13,999 bases of DNA from an uncultured Trueperaceae bacterium (GTDB taxonomy: Bacteria; Deinococcota; Deinococci; Deinococcales; Trueperaceae), in assembly GCA_937907415.1 (NCBI GenBank), contig CALCHY010000347.1, positions 1 to 13,999 on the forward strand, given 5' to 3'. Below, in pieces: positions 6,291 to 13,670 of this stretch. Both the position numbers and the translations under genes were made by a program. The notes beneath the pieces are model-generated. The model was given only the letters and a program-made list of their open reading frames with translations, was not told where the DNA came from and did not search any database. Positions within the stretch are counted from its first letter, which is position 1, and each line of letters opens with the position of its first letter.

Positions 6291-7097
6291 TCAGGGGCGC
6301 CCCAGCACTTCGTCAAGGTTGGCCAACCTGTACGCGTGCGGAGTGGGGTCTCCACCAAGTAGGCGCGTAAGTTCCGCTCCGGCCTCGAGTAGGGCCGCAG
6401 CGAGAACCGGGCGCTCCGCCTCGCCGAAGCGCAGTGCCGGTCCTGCGAGGCTCATTGCGCCAACCAGGCCGCCTTCTGCGTCAAGTACGGGAACCGACAT
6501 CGCGTTGGTATCGGCGATCGTTCTGCCAGCGATCGAGAGCATCAAGACTTGGTCGCGCATGGCGGCTGCCTTCTCTGCAAAGGGTTCAGACCAGGCCGTT
6601 AGGACCTTGCCAGCAGCGCCCGTGTTCGCAGGAAACACGGTGCCCGGACGCAGGTAGTGGAGTATGCGGTGCTGAGTTGCGTGGACGCGGAAGAGGCAGA
6701 TGCGCTTGTCGCCCTCGCGGGCATAGAACGAGACGCTCTCGCCGGTGACGTCGGCCAAGTGCTGCATGACAGGCATGGCCAGGTCTCGCAGGTCAAACGA
6801 GTCGCGGTAAAGAGTCCCTAATCGGAACAGCGTTGGCCCCAGGCGGAACGCGCCGTCTGCTCCTCGCCGAAGCACTCCACCGTTCTCAAGTGAGGCAGCC
6901 AGGCGCAGCAGAGTGCTCTTGTAAAGCCCAGTGCGGCGCGCGAGCTCGGCCAGATCCAACTGCTGCGTCCCGTCGTCAAAGGCCGCCAGAATCGACAATG
7001 CACGGTCAACTGCGGCCACACCAACTTTGGTGTCGCTATCTCCGTTGTCCTTCACGAATCCCTGCGAGGTTGACAACTTGGCCCTCTCTCCTGACAT
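6291..7097 (-). CDS. IclR-family transcriptional regulator
   Basis: A 268-residue regulator of normal IclR length. The N-terminal winged helix-turn-helix covers about 25-85 (VDRALSILAAF, then LDLAELARRTGLYKSTLLR), and the effector-binding domain covers about 88-248 with the typical GAAGKVLTAW block at 160-169. Such proteins bind small metabolites and repress or activate neighbouring catabolic genes. It is divergent from the M20-ABC operon, with a 19-bp palindrome at 7124-7142 in the gap, so it most likely controls that operon and itself. The start is uncertain: ATG 7097 has no Shine-Dalgarno site, while a TTG seven codons later (7076) is preceded by AGGAGAGAGGG. Both give a complete domain. 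Confidence 0.94.
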   Translation of the reverse strand: MSGERAKLSTSQGFVKDNGDSDTKVGVAAVDRALSILAAFDDGTQQLDLAELARRTGLYKSTLLRLAASLENGGVLRRGADGAFRLGPTLFRLGTLYRDSFDLRDLAMPVMQHLADVTGESVSFYAREGDKRICLFRVHATQHRILHYLRPGTVFPANTGAAGKVLTAWSEPFAEKAAAMRDQVLMLSIAGRTIADTNAMSVPVLDAEGGLVGAMSLAGPALRFGEAERPVLAAALLEAGAELTRLLGGDPTPHAYRLANLDEVLGRP

Positions 7098-7121
7098 GAT
7101 GGCATAGCTCAAGAATAGAAT
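7091..7121 (+). promoter_or_regulatory. Possible promoter of the M20-ABC operon
   Basis: CTGACA (7091-7096) and TAGAAT (7116-7121) are separated by 19 bases, a rather long spacer. The -35 overlaps the start of the divergent iclR-type gene. Transcription would begin near 7128, inside the palindrome at 7124-7142, so a repressor bound there would block it. Weak evidence. Confidence 0.35.
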
Positions 7122-7123
7122 GT

Positions 7124-7142
7124 CGTTCTGCCTAGCAGAACG
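7124..7142. promoter_or_regulatory. Palindromic operator candidate for the IclR regulator
   Basis: CGTTCTGC (7124-7131) and GCAGAACG (7135-7142) form a perfect 8-bp inverted repeat with a 3-base centre (CTA). It lies 27 bases before the regulator ATG and about 43 bases before the M20 Shine-Dalgarno end. IclR proteins usually bind imperfect palindromes of about 13-17 bp in such divergent gaps, so size and place fit. There is no T-run, so a terminator is unlikely. Confidence 0.6.
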
Positions 7143-7171
7143 CGCACGTACCGGGCACTCACCTGCCCGAG

Positions 7172-7187
7172 GGAGGAGGACCCCATT
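7172..7187 (+). promoter_or_regulatory. Strong Shine-Dalgarno site followed by an ATT codon
   Basis: GGAGGAGGA (7172-7180) is the best ribosome-binding site in the window. Five bases after its AGGAGG core comes ATT (7185-7187), which is in frame with the M20 gene and has no stop before it. No ATG, GTG or TTG lies at a workable distance. This implies either initiation at AUU, as known for infC, or a G-to-T change in an ATG. It would add 30 residues to the M20 protein. Confidence 0.5.
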
Positions 7188-7274
7188 CCCGACGTAGCCA
7201 ACCGAAGTCCACGAGACCTCAGCACCTTCCATCCTGACGCACCAAGCGGGCCCGAAGTTGAGCGCTTCGAGGAG

Positions 7275-8447
7275 TTGAGTCAGCGGGTCGAAGCACTGCG
7301 GCCTCAATTGGAGGCGCTTGCGACAAGCATCCACAACCAGCCCGAGTTGGCGTTCGAAGAGCACCGCACGGTTGCTCGCCTGCTAGAGCCGCTCCAGCGC
7401 GCTGGCTTCGAGGTCGTACGTCCGCTTGGTGGGCTCGACACCGCCTTCCGCGCCACCCGGACGTTCGGCAAGGGCGGCCCGCGCATGGCTCTACTCGCCG
7501 AGTACGACGCCCTGCCAGAACTCGGCCACGCATGTGGCCACAACCTCATCTGTTCAGCAGCCGTAGGTGCCGCCATAACGGCCGCCGGGTACCTAGAACG
7601 CCAGGAAGTTGATTTCACGCTTGAAGTAGTTGGCTGCCCAGCCGAAGAGGGCGGCGGCGGCAAGATCATCCTCATCAACGCAGGCGCATTCGATGGAGTA
7701 GATGCGGCGCTCATGTTCCACCCCTCGCACCGCACCATGCCAGTGCGCAGCTCGCTGGCCGCCACGCGCCTGACGTTGAAGTTCTACGGTAAGGCCTCGC
7801 ACGCCGCCACCAACCCTCATCTGGGCATCAACGCGCTTGACGCCTGCATCCAGACCTTTAACGCCATCAACGCACTAAGGCAGCACTTCCCTGACGAGCA
7901 CCGCGTACACGGCATCATCAGCCACGGCGGCACCGCACCCAACGTGGTGCCTGACTTCGCCGAAGCGCGCTTTCTAGTGAGGCACCGCCGCCTCGAGCAA
8001 GTCATCGAACTGAAGGAACGGGTCGTGCGTGCGGCAGAAGGGGCGGCGATGTCGGTCGGGGCGCGCGTCGAGGTGGACGAGGGCATGATGCTGGCCGACC
8101 GCGTCAACAACTTCCCGCTAGCGCAACGCTTCGCTGGCTATCTGGTAGAGCAGAACATAGAGCTGCAGGAGCCGCCAACAGTAGGAGGCGTCGGCTCCTC
8201 CGACTTCGGGAACCTGAGCCATGTTCTGCCAGCCATTCATCCGTACGTGAAGATCGCGCCCGAAGGCACCTCCAACCACACCCCAGCTTTCGCTAAGGCA
8301 GCTGGTAGCCCAGAAGGACTAGCAGCCATGATCTCCGCAGCCAAAGCGTTAGCAGCCACAACCGTCGACCTGGCACTTGAACCAGAGCTTCTTGAGCGTG
8401 CCAAGGCCGACTTCGCAACCGCTGTCACTCAGCCGCTAGGCTCATAG
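7275..8447 (+). CDS. M20-family metallo-amidohydrolase (PM20D2/AbgB-like)
   Basis: Residue numbers count from the TTG at 7275 (390 residues). The family hydrolyses amide bonds of dipeptides, p-aminobenzoyl-glutamate or N-acyl amino acids with a two-metal centre. The metal-site motifs are all present: GHACGHN (Cys87 and His89), GCPAEEGGGGK (Glu124/Glu125), MFHP (His149) and NHTPAF (His335). The dimerisation-domain motif GKASHAATNP (His176) and NVVPDFAEARFLVR are also intact. No signal peptide is seen, so it acts in the cytoplasm. The coordinates give the shortest supported frame; the TTG has AGGAG touching it with no spacing, so the true start is more likely the ATT at 7185 behind a strong Shine-Dalgarno site. 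Its stop overlaps the ribosome-binding site of the solute-binding protein, so the enzyme probably acts on what the transporter imports. Confidence 0.93.
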   Translation: MSQRVEALRPQLEALATSIHNQPELAFEEHRTVARLLEPLQRAGFEVVRPLGGLDTAFRATRTFGKGGPRMALLAEYDALPELGHACGHNLICSAAVGAAITAAGYLERQEVDFTLEVVGCPAEEGGGGKIILINAGAFDGVDAALMFHPSHRTMPVRSSLAATRLTLKFYGKASHAATNPHLGINALDACIQTFNAINALRQHFPDEHRVHGIISHGGTAPNVVPDFAEARFLVRHRRLEQVIELKERVVRAAEGAAMSVGARVEVDEGMMLADRVNNFPLAQRFAGYLVEQNIELQEPPTVGGVGSSDFGNLSHVLPAIHPYVKIAPEGTSNHTPAFAKAAGSPEGLAAMISAAKALAATTVDLALEPELLERAKADFATAVTQPLGS

Positions 8448-8455
8448 GAGGCCGT

Positions 8456-9994
8456 ATGCCCGACGCACGTAGATCCCGCCGCCGCCCCGTTCTGAAGAGA
8501 ATGGCGCTGGTGCTGATTGGCTTGGCGCTGGTCGCCTTCGCCGGTGCACAGCGCACTCTGACCGTTGCCCAGACGGTGGACATCCCCGGCTTCGACCCCC
8601 ACAATCACGGACTAACCGCCGTGGAGGCCGTGATAACCAACGTCTTCGACTACCTACTGTTCCGGGACGCCAACGGCGACATCCAGCCCGCCCTTGCCAC
8701 GGGTTACGAGCAAGTCGATGACCTCACTTGGCGCTTCACGCTTCGCGATGGCGTTGTGTGGCACGACGGCGAGCCATTCACCGCCACTGACGTCAAGTTC
8801 AGCCTCGAGCGCGTAGCTCGAGACTCGTCACTGTTCGAGCACGACAGCTTCCAGCAGATCGCCGAGGTGGAGATCGTCAACGACCACGAGATCCTCATCC
8901 ACACCACCGGCCCGGACCCCGTGCTCCTCAACCGCGTGAGCCGCAAGGGCGCAGACATCGTTCCTAAGCACGTTATCGACGCGGTCGGCTGGGAGGGCTT
9001 CTCCGTCAACCCCGTTGGCACCGGTCCGTTCCGCTTCGTGGAGTGGGTGCGCGACGACCGCGTTGTCCTTGAAGCGTTCCCGGGCCACTGGCGCGGTGCG
9101 CCCACCTGGGACCGCCTCGTGTTCAGAGCCGTTCCAGAGGACGCCACCCGCGTGGGTGAACTGCTGACCGGTAACGTCGATATAGCCGTCAACTTCCCAA
9201 CGCAAGACGTCGAGCGCACCCGCGGCGCTGGTGCGGCGGACGTCGTGTCACAGCCAACCACCCGGATCATGATGCTGCTCTTCAACACTGCCGACGGTAA
9301 GGCCACCAGTGACCCGCGCGTGCGCGAGGCCGTAGAGCTGGCCATCGATAAGGAGCTGCTAGTTGAAGTGGTGGCGGGCGGCTTCGGAGTGCCAGTAGCG
9401 GCGCGCGTTTCGCCCGGTGTGGACATGGCGCCAATGAAGTACTACGACCGCAACGACTACAACCCTGAACGTGCCCAGGAACTGTTGGCCGAGGCAGGCT
9501 ACGGACCCGGCGACTTAACCATCGCGTTGCAAGGTCCGTCCGGACGCTACCCAGGCGATGCCGACACGCTGGCAGTCGTGCAGGTCATGCTCAAGGAAGT
9601 CGGCGTCAACTCTACCCTTGAGTCACTGGAGTGGAGCGCGTACAACAGCCGCATCTGGGGTGCAGACAACGTCGAGAACATCGCCCTCATCGGCCTGGCC
9701 AACTCGCTCTTTGACGGCTGGTTCGCCCTCCGTTCACTGCCGTGCGACGGTGCTTACGCTAAGCGCACCAACTGGTGCAACCCCGAGTTCGACAAGCTCC
9801 TGACGGAGGCCGAGTTCAACCTCGACCTCGACGAACGCGCCAGGCAGATCGAGGCGGCGTTCGATATCGTGGCGGTTGAGCGCCCCATGATCGCGCTATT
9901 CCAGATCGACGCGCTGGTCGGTGTTAGCAATCAGATCACCTGGCAGCCGCGCCCCGACGAGATGATCTGGGCATTCGACATCCAGCCTAAGTGA
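8456..9994 (+). CDS. Peptide-type ABC transporter solute-binding protein (SBP family 5)
   Basis: A 512-residue exported binding protein of the DppA/OppA/GsiB class. It has an arginine-rich n-region, a hydrophobic segment (about 16-29) and a likely signal-peptidase I site after AGA (residues 29-31). There is no lipobox Cys, so it is periplasmic or held otherwise. The family signature is clear at 91-120, including WRFTLRDGVVWHDGEPFTA and then DVKFSLERV. AGGAGG at 8446-8451 overlaps the TAG of the M20 gene, and the ATG follows four bases later, so the two genes are tightly coupled. A hairpin follows the stop, then two matching permeases. The ligand is likely a dipeptide, oligopeptide or acylated amino acid, inferred from the M20 neighbour. 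Confidence 0.95.
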   Translation: MPDARRSRRRPVLKRMALVLIGLALVAFAGAQRTLTVAQTVDIPGFDPHNHGLTAVEAVITNVFDYLLFRDANGDIQPALATGYEQVDDLTWRFTLRDGVVWHDGEPFTATDVKFSLERVARDSSLFEHDSFQQIAEVEIVNDHEILIHTTGPDPVLLNRVSRKGADIVPKHVIDAVGWEGFSVNPVGTGPFRFVEWVRDDRVVLEAFPGHWRGAPTWDRLVFRAVPEDATRVGELLTGNVDIAVNFPTQDVERTRGAGAADVVSQPTTRIMMLLFNTADGKATSDPRVREAVELAIDKELLVEVVAGGFGVPVAARVSPGVDMAPMKYYDRNDYNPERAQELLAEAGYGPGDLTIALQGPSGRYPGDADTLAVVQVMLKEVGVNSTLESLEWSAYNSRIWGADNVENIALIGLANSLFDGWFALRSLPCDGAYAKRTNWCNPEFDKLLTEAEFNLDLDERARQIEAAFDIVAVERPMIALFQIDALVGVSNQITWQPRPDEMIWAFDIQPK

Positions 9995-10001
9995 GGTAAC
10001 T

Positions 10002-10023
10002 GGGGCCGTCTTCCGGCGGCCCC
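10002..10023 (+). terminator. Intra-operon hairpin between binding protein and permeases
   Basis: GGGGCCGTC (10002-10010) pairs with GGCGGCCCC (10015-10023), nine base pairs with one G-T wobble and a TTCC loop. It starts seven bases after the binding-protein stop and has no T-run. Such structures in ABC operons commonly protect the upstream mRNA or attenuate readthrough, so that binding protein exceeds permease. It ends 12 bases before the permease ATG, which has no Shine-Dalgarno site. Confidence 0.6.
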
Positions 10024-10035
10024 ACCCCTAATCTC

Positions 10036-10956
10036 ATGCTTGCTTATCTAGCTCGTCGCGCTCTGCAGATGGTTCCGATCCTACTTGGGGTCGTGACGAT
10101 CATCTTCGTGCTGCTCCGCCTATCCGGCGATCCCGTGCGGCTCTACCTGCCGGAAGACGCCACCCACCAGCAGATCGCGCAGGTACGCTCTTCACTCGGC
10201 CTCGACCGGCCCATCTATGTCCAGTACGGCATCTATATAGCCCGCCTCGTCAAAGGCGATCTTGGCGAGTCCATCCGTTACCGCAACCAAGACGTGGCGG
10301 CCATCGTGATGGAGCGGCTGCCTGCCACCCTCGAGCTGGCGGGCGCCTCACTGCTCGTGGCCATCCTCATCTCGCTGCCGCTTGGCACCCTCGCCGCGCT
10401 TAACCGCAACCGCCTGCCCGATCTGCTGTCGTCGGCAGTCGCCATGTTGGGGCGCGCCATGCCCAACTTCTGGGTTGGCATCATGCTGATCTTGTTCTTC
10501 GGTATTCGCTTGGAGTGGTTCCCCGTTTCGGGGCGCAACGGCATCGGCAGCCTCGTGCTTCCAGCACTGACGCTCGGTGCCTCCATGGCAGCGCTGCTGA
10601 TGCGCCTGGTGCGCTCGGGGATGCTCGAGGTAATGAGCCAGGACTACGTGCGCACCGCCAAGGCGAAGGGCTTGCCCTGGCGCACAGTGGTCGTGAAGCA
10701 CGGCCTCCGCAATGCGCTCATCTCCTACGTAACGGTGTTGGGCCTCGAAGTCGCTGGCCTGATGGCGGGTGCGGTCATTACTGAGCAGGTGTTCGCCTGG
10801 CCCGGCATCGGGCGGCTGGCGATTCAAGCGATCAGTTCACTAGACATGTCCATCGTGCAGGCGGTGGTCATCCTGGCGTCCGTGGTGGTGATGGTTGCCA
10901 ACCTGGTGGTTGACCTCATGTACGCGCTCATCGACCCGCGCGTCAGGTACGCATGA
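10036..10956 (+). CDS. ABC transporter permease, DppB/OppB type
   Basis: A 306-residue inner-membrane subunit with about six helices. The first (about 9-28) is followed by a periplasmic loop containing GDPVRLYLP, then a core of helices (about 100-297) of the BPD_transp_1 domain. The EAA loop that docks on the ATPase is at about 203-227 (DYVRTAKAKGLPWRTVVVKH). Length and order match DppB/GsiC. The ATG at 10036 lacks a Shine-Dalgarno site and directly follows a hairpin, so translation may be weak or depend on readthrough from the binding-protein gene. Its stop overlaps the start of the second permease in ATGA. It forms the transmembrane channel with that protein. Confidence 0.96.
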   Translation: MLAYLARRALQMVPILLGVVTIIFVLLRLSGDPVRLYLPEDATHQQIAQVRSSLGLDRPIYVQYGIYIARLVKGDLGESIRYRNQDVAAIVMERLPATLELAGASLLVAILISLPLGTLAALNRNRLPDLLSSAVAMLGRAMPNFWVGIMLILFFGIRLEWFPVSGRNGIGSLVLPALTLGASMAALLMRLVRSGMLEVMSQDYVRTAKAKGLPWRTVVVKHGLRNALISYVTVLGLEVAGLMAGAVITEQVFAWPGIGRLAIQAISSLDMSIVQAVVILASVVVMVANLVVDLMYALIDPRVRYA

Positions 10957-11837
10957 GGGCCGCCACCGGCCGGGTGCGCCGCCGCCTACCAGTTGCGGTC
11001 CGCAGCCTGCTGCGCTCGCCAACCGGCACCATCGGCGTTGTGCTGGTGACGCTGTTCGTACTGGCCGCACTGTTCGCGCCTCAGATTGCGCCATTCGACC
11101 CGAACGCCACTAATCTGCGCGCCCGCCAGGTACCGCCGGCTTGGGTAGCAGGGGGCGGCACCCAGAACCTCCTGGGAACCGACCAGTTGGGCCGCGACAT
11201 CCTCTCCCGCCTGATCTTCGGCACGCGCGTGGCACTGATCGTGGGATTGGGAGGCGTAATGCTTACCTCGCTGGTTGGTGTAACGCTCGGGTTGCTTGCC
11301 GGCTACTTCCGCGGCCGCACCGACGCCATCATCTCCCGCAGCATCGACACCCTGTTGTCGATACCCAACGTGCTCCTCTACCTGGTGGCCCTCGGCGTCT
11401 TTGGGCCCAGCCTAGCCATGCTGATCATCGTCATCGGACTCGTTAACTGGACGACTTTCGCGCGAGTGGTGCGCGGCGAAGTGATAGCCGTGCGCGAACG
11501 GGAGTTCGTTGACGCGGCCCGCTCGAACGGTGCGCGGTCAGCGCGCGTGATCTTCAAGCACGTGCTGCCAAGCGTTAGCGGCCCGATCATGGTGGTAGGA
11601 ACGCTTAACGTGGCCACCATCATCATCCTGGAGGCGTCGCTGTCGTTCCTCGGCTTCGGGGTGCAGGCGCCAACGGTTACGTGGGGCCGCATGCTGGCTG
11701 ACGGCCGCGACTACCTCGCAACTGCCTGGTGGCTGGCCACCTTCCCAGGGATCACCATCACGCTTCTTGGACTAGGCCTGCTGTTCCTCGGCGACTGGCT
11801 GCGCGACCTGCTCGACCCCCGTCTGCGGGGGCGGTGA
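10953..11837 (+). CDS. ABC transporter permease, DppC/OppC type
   Basis: A 294-residue partner permease. It has the N-terminal OppC-type helix (about 26-43), the diagnostic LGTDQLGRDILSR segment (74-86) and the BPD_transp_1 helices (about 92-280). The ATPase-docking EAA loop lies at about 184-208 (EFVDAARSNGARSARVIFKH). LEASLSFLGFGVQAP at 226-240 is also typical of DppC. It starts within the last codons of the first permease (ATGA, 4-base overlap), implying translational coupling and equal amounts. No ATPase gene follows: the next gene is a flavodoxin with its own ribosome-binding site 120 bases downstream. The transporter must therefore use ATPases encoded elsewhere. Confidence 0.96.
   Translation: MRAATGRVRRRLPVAVRSLLRSPTGTIGVVLVTLFVLAALFAPQIAPFDPNATNLRARQVPPAWVAGGGTQNLLGTDQLGRDILSRLIFGTRVALIVGLGGVMLTSLVGVTLGLLAGYFRGRTDAIISRSIDTLLSIPNVLLYLVALGVFGPSLAMLIIVIGLVNWTTFARVVRGEVIAVREREFVDAARSNGARSARVIFKHVLPSVSGPIMVVGTLNVATIIILEASLSFLGFGVQAPTVTWGRMLADGRDYLATAWWLATFPGITITLLGLGLLFLGDWLRDLLDPRLRGR
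11816..11831 (+). terminator. Short GC hairpin at the end of the ABC operon
   Basis: CCCCCG (11816-11821) pairs with CGGGGG (11826-11831) around a TCTG loop, inside the last codons of the second permease. There is no T-run after it. It could mark the operon end but could equally be a by-product of the Asp-Pro-Arg-Leu-Arg coding sequence. Confidence 0.3.
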
Positions 11838-11957
11838 CAACAGGGGCAACGGGGTCGTCTCCTGGCAGTTTCGGGACAAAACGAACTAGCGCAGGTGCCA
11901 CCTGAGGCCCACTATCTAGCTGGCTGCAGAGTGCTTCCGGAAAGGGAGGCGATGCTA

Positions 11958-12497
11958 ATGCGGGCTACGGTCGTTTACGAGTCGATGTACGGCAACACGA
12001 GGGAGATCGCGCAGCGGGTTGCAGATGGCCTTCGCCGCCACATGGAGGTGGAGGTCTTCGAGGTGGGCGAGGCCCCGCAGGAACTTGGCGGCATCGACCT
12101 GCTGGTCGTGGGTGCGCCAACGCACGCGTTCGGCCTCAGCCGGGCCAAGGCGCGCGCGGATCTTGCCGAGAAGGAGGAGATAATCTCCGGCGGCGTTGGC
12201 GTCCGCGAGTGGCTGGAGGGGGTGACTGTCGGCTCGCGCTCCACCGCCGCGGCCGCGCTGACGACTATCGTCGACAAGCCGCAGTGGGTAAGGCGACTTG
12301 GCACCGCTGGCCGGGTGCTAGACCGTCGCCTTGAAGGCCTCGGGCTGCGCCTCCTTTGCCCCGCGGCGGGGTTCGAGGTGGCCGGCATGAAGGGGCCACT
12401 GATTAGCGGCGAGGCCGAGCGTGCGGAGGCGTGGGGTGAGGAGCTGGCGCTACTGGTCGAACAGCGCGTGACTGAACCGCTCCGCGAACTGGTTTGA
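11958..12497 (+). CDS. Flavodoxin-like protein
   Basis: A 179-residue cytoplasmic protein with a flavodoxin fold. The N-terminal VVYESMYGNTREIA (5-18) is the FMN-phosphate loop after the first strand, with Thr14 closing the (S/T)xxxxxT-type turn. VVGAPTHAFG at 50-59 is the second flavin-contact segment. It should carry electrons through bound FMN, but its partners are unknown. The ATG at 11958 is chosen because GGGAGG (11944-11949) is eight bases upstream; the ATG at 11952 would be only two bases away, and the open frame further up has no coding look. The last 48 bases overlap the end of the globin gene on the other strand. A redox link with that globin is possible but unproven. Confidence 0.88.
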   Translation: MRATVVYESMYGNTREIAQRVADGLRRHMEVEVFEVGEAPQELGGIDLLVVGAPTHAFGLSRAKARADLAEKEEIISGGVGVREWLEGVTVGSRSTAAAALTTIVDKPQWVRRLGTAGRVLDRRLEGLGLRLLCPAAGFEVAGMKGPLISGEAERAEAWGEELALLVEQRVTEPLRELV

Positions 12498-12839
12498 CGC
12501 CCCGAGAACCGCGCTGGCAACGCGAGGCTCGTAGATGGCCCTCAGCGTCTCATCGAAGAGCGCAAGCCAGTCGCCAAAGTGGCTCTTCGCGATGCCGGGA
12601 ACACCGAAGTGCGCGCCCAACGGGAAGCCCTCGTAACGCCCGCTGCGGAGCAGCACGCTCGACCAGAAGTTCTTCATCTGTGAGAGGTGCTTGTCCCAGC
12701 GGCCCTCGAGGCGGTCATTGAATACTGGCCCTAGCGTGGGGTGTTGCTGCACTGAGGCGTAGAAGCGTTCGACGAAGAGCGCTATGTTCTCCTCCGTCAC
12801 GCTTGTTGCGAGAGTGGTTACGGCGCTTTCGCTTGTCAC
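12450..12839 (-). CDS. Group III truncated haemoglobin
   Basis: A 129-residue globin. Features of the trHbIII group are seen in order: FVERFYASV (Tyr27 in the B10-like position), LGPVFN (37-41 region), W48 with H51 in WDKHL, the NFWSSVL helix, then YEGFPLGAH (69-77) and the proximal His87 in AKSHFGDWLALF, with Trp91. It should bind haem and a diatomic ligand such as oxygen or nitric oxide; the physiological role of the group is not settled. The start is GTG at 12839 with no clear Shine-Dalgarno site; a second GTG 13 codons later is possible but would trim the pre-helix. The 3' end overlaps the flavodoxin gene by 48 bases, convergently. The gene is divergent from the phosphoribosyltransferase gene across a 111-base gap. 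Confidence 0.92.
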   Translation of the reverse strand: MTSESAVTTLATSVTEENIALFVERFYASVQQHPTLGPVFNDRLEGRWDKHLSQMKNFWSSVLLRSGRYEGFPLGAHFGVPGIAKSHFGDWLALFDETLRAIYEPRVASAVLGASNQFAERFSHALFDQ

Positions 12840-12950
12840 TGTGGCAGGCTAGCACCTCACCTTAGTCGGCGGCGTTCGCGCTGTGACCGAGCTTGTTCGC
12901 CGCACCAAGGTCATCATCGGCGGCTGGGAGTCGGGTAGCATGCCGACCGG

Positions 12951-13670
12951 ATGTCGACGAACAGGCACTTCACCGAGCCGACCACCGCTTACTGGCAGGG
13001 CTTCACTGTCGAGGCCGAACTACCCGAGGGGGTTCGTGTTGGCGACGGGCCTTGGCGCTTCGGCTACCCCGTCGAGCTCCCCGATGGGCGCATCTTGGTG
13101 CTGCCCATTCGGCAACTCGCGGCGGACCCGTCGCTTGCCGTCGCGTCCCTCATAAGTAATCAGGCGGCGCTCGAGGTCGTCGACACGCTGGGCGCCATGC
13201 TCGCCGACCGCCTGAGGCCATACGAGCCGGAGGTCGTCGTCGGCATGCCGACACTCGGGTTGGCGTTCGCGCCGGTGGTCGCGAGGGAGTTGGGGCTCGA
13301 GCGCATGGTGCCGCTCGGGTACTCACGCAAGTACTGGTACGAGGAGTCGATGTCGGCGACGGTACGGTCGATAACTGCCCCGGATGACGCCAAGCGCGTC
13401 TACCTCGACCCGAACCTGGCGCCGCTCATCCGCGGCCGCCGAGTAGTGCTCGTCGACGACGTCGTTAGTAGCGGCACGACGCTCGACGCCCCTTGGCGGC
13501 TGGTTGAGTCGCTCGGGGCCGAGGTGCTCGCTTGCGGAGTAGTAATGCGCCAAGGCGCCAGGTGGGCCGCGACGCTCGGTCAGGAGCGGGCGGAGAAGGT
13601 TGTTGGCGTGTTTGATACCCCGCACTTCACCGCCGTGCCTGACGGCTGGGTGAGGCGCGGGCAGACCTAA
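12951..13670 (+). CDS. Phosphoribosyltransferase family protein
   Basis: A 239-residue protein with a type I phosphoribosyltransferase domain. The PRPP-binding motif is VVLVDDVVSSGTT at 165-177, with the acidic pair Asp169-Asp170. A flexible-hood segment with KYWYEESMSA lies at 127-136 and VVVGMPTLGLAFAP at 95-108. The N-terminal 60 residues are an extension not seen in the smallest family members. The base or acceptor cannot be stated: adenine, hypoxanthine-guanine and ComF-like enzymes share the fold. The ATG at 12951 has no Shine-Dalgarno site; TAGCAT at 12936-12941 could be a -10 box placing the transcript start almost on the ATG, but no -35 is visible. Its TAA overlaps the stop of the convergent thioesterase gene. 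Confidence 0.9.
   Translation: MSTNRHFTEPTTAYWQGFTVEAELPEGVRVGDGPWRFGYPVELPDGRILVLPIRQLAADPSLAVASLISNQAALEVVDTLGAMLADRLRPYEPEVVVGMPTLGLAFAPVVARELGLERMVPLGYSRKYWYEESMSATVRSITAPDDAKRVYLDPNLAPLIRGRRVVLVDDVVSSGTTLDAPWRLVESLGAEVLACGVVMRQGARWAATLGQERAEKVVGVFDTPHFTAVPDGWVRRGQT

Noticed and set aside
11895..11957. Longer start for the flavodoxin-like protein
   Set aside because: The Shine-Dalgarno site GGGAGG lies inside this stretch and is correctly spaced for ATG 11958, after which the flavodoxin strand begins.
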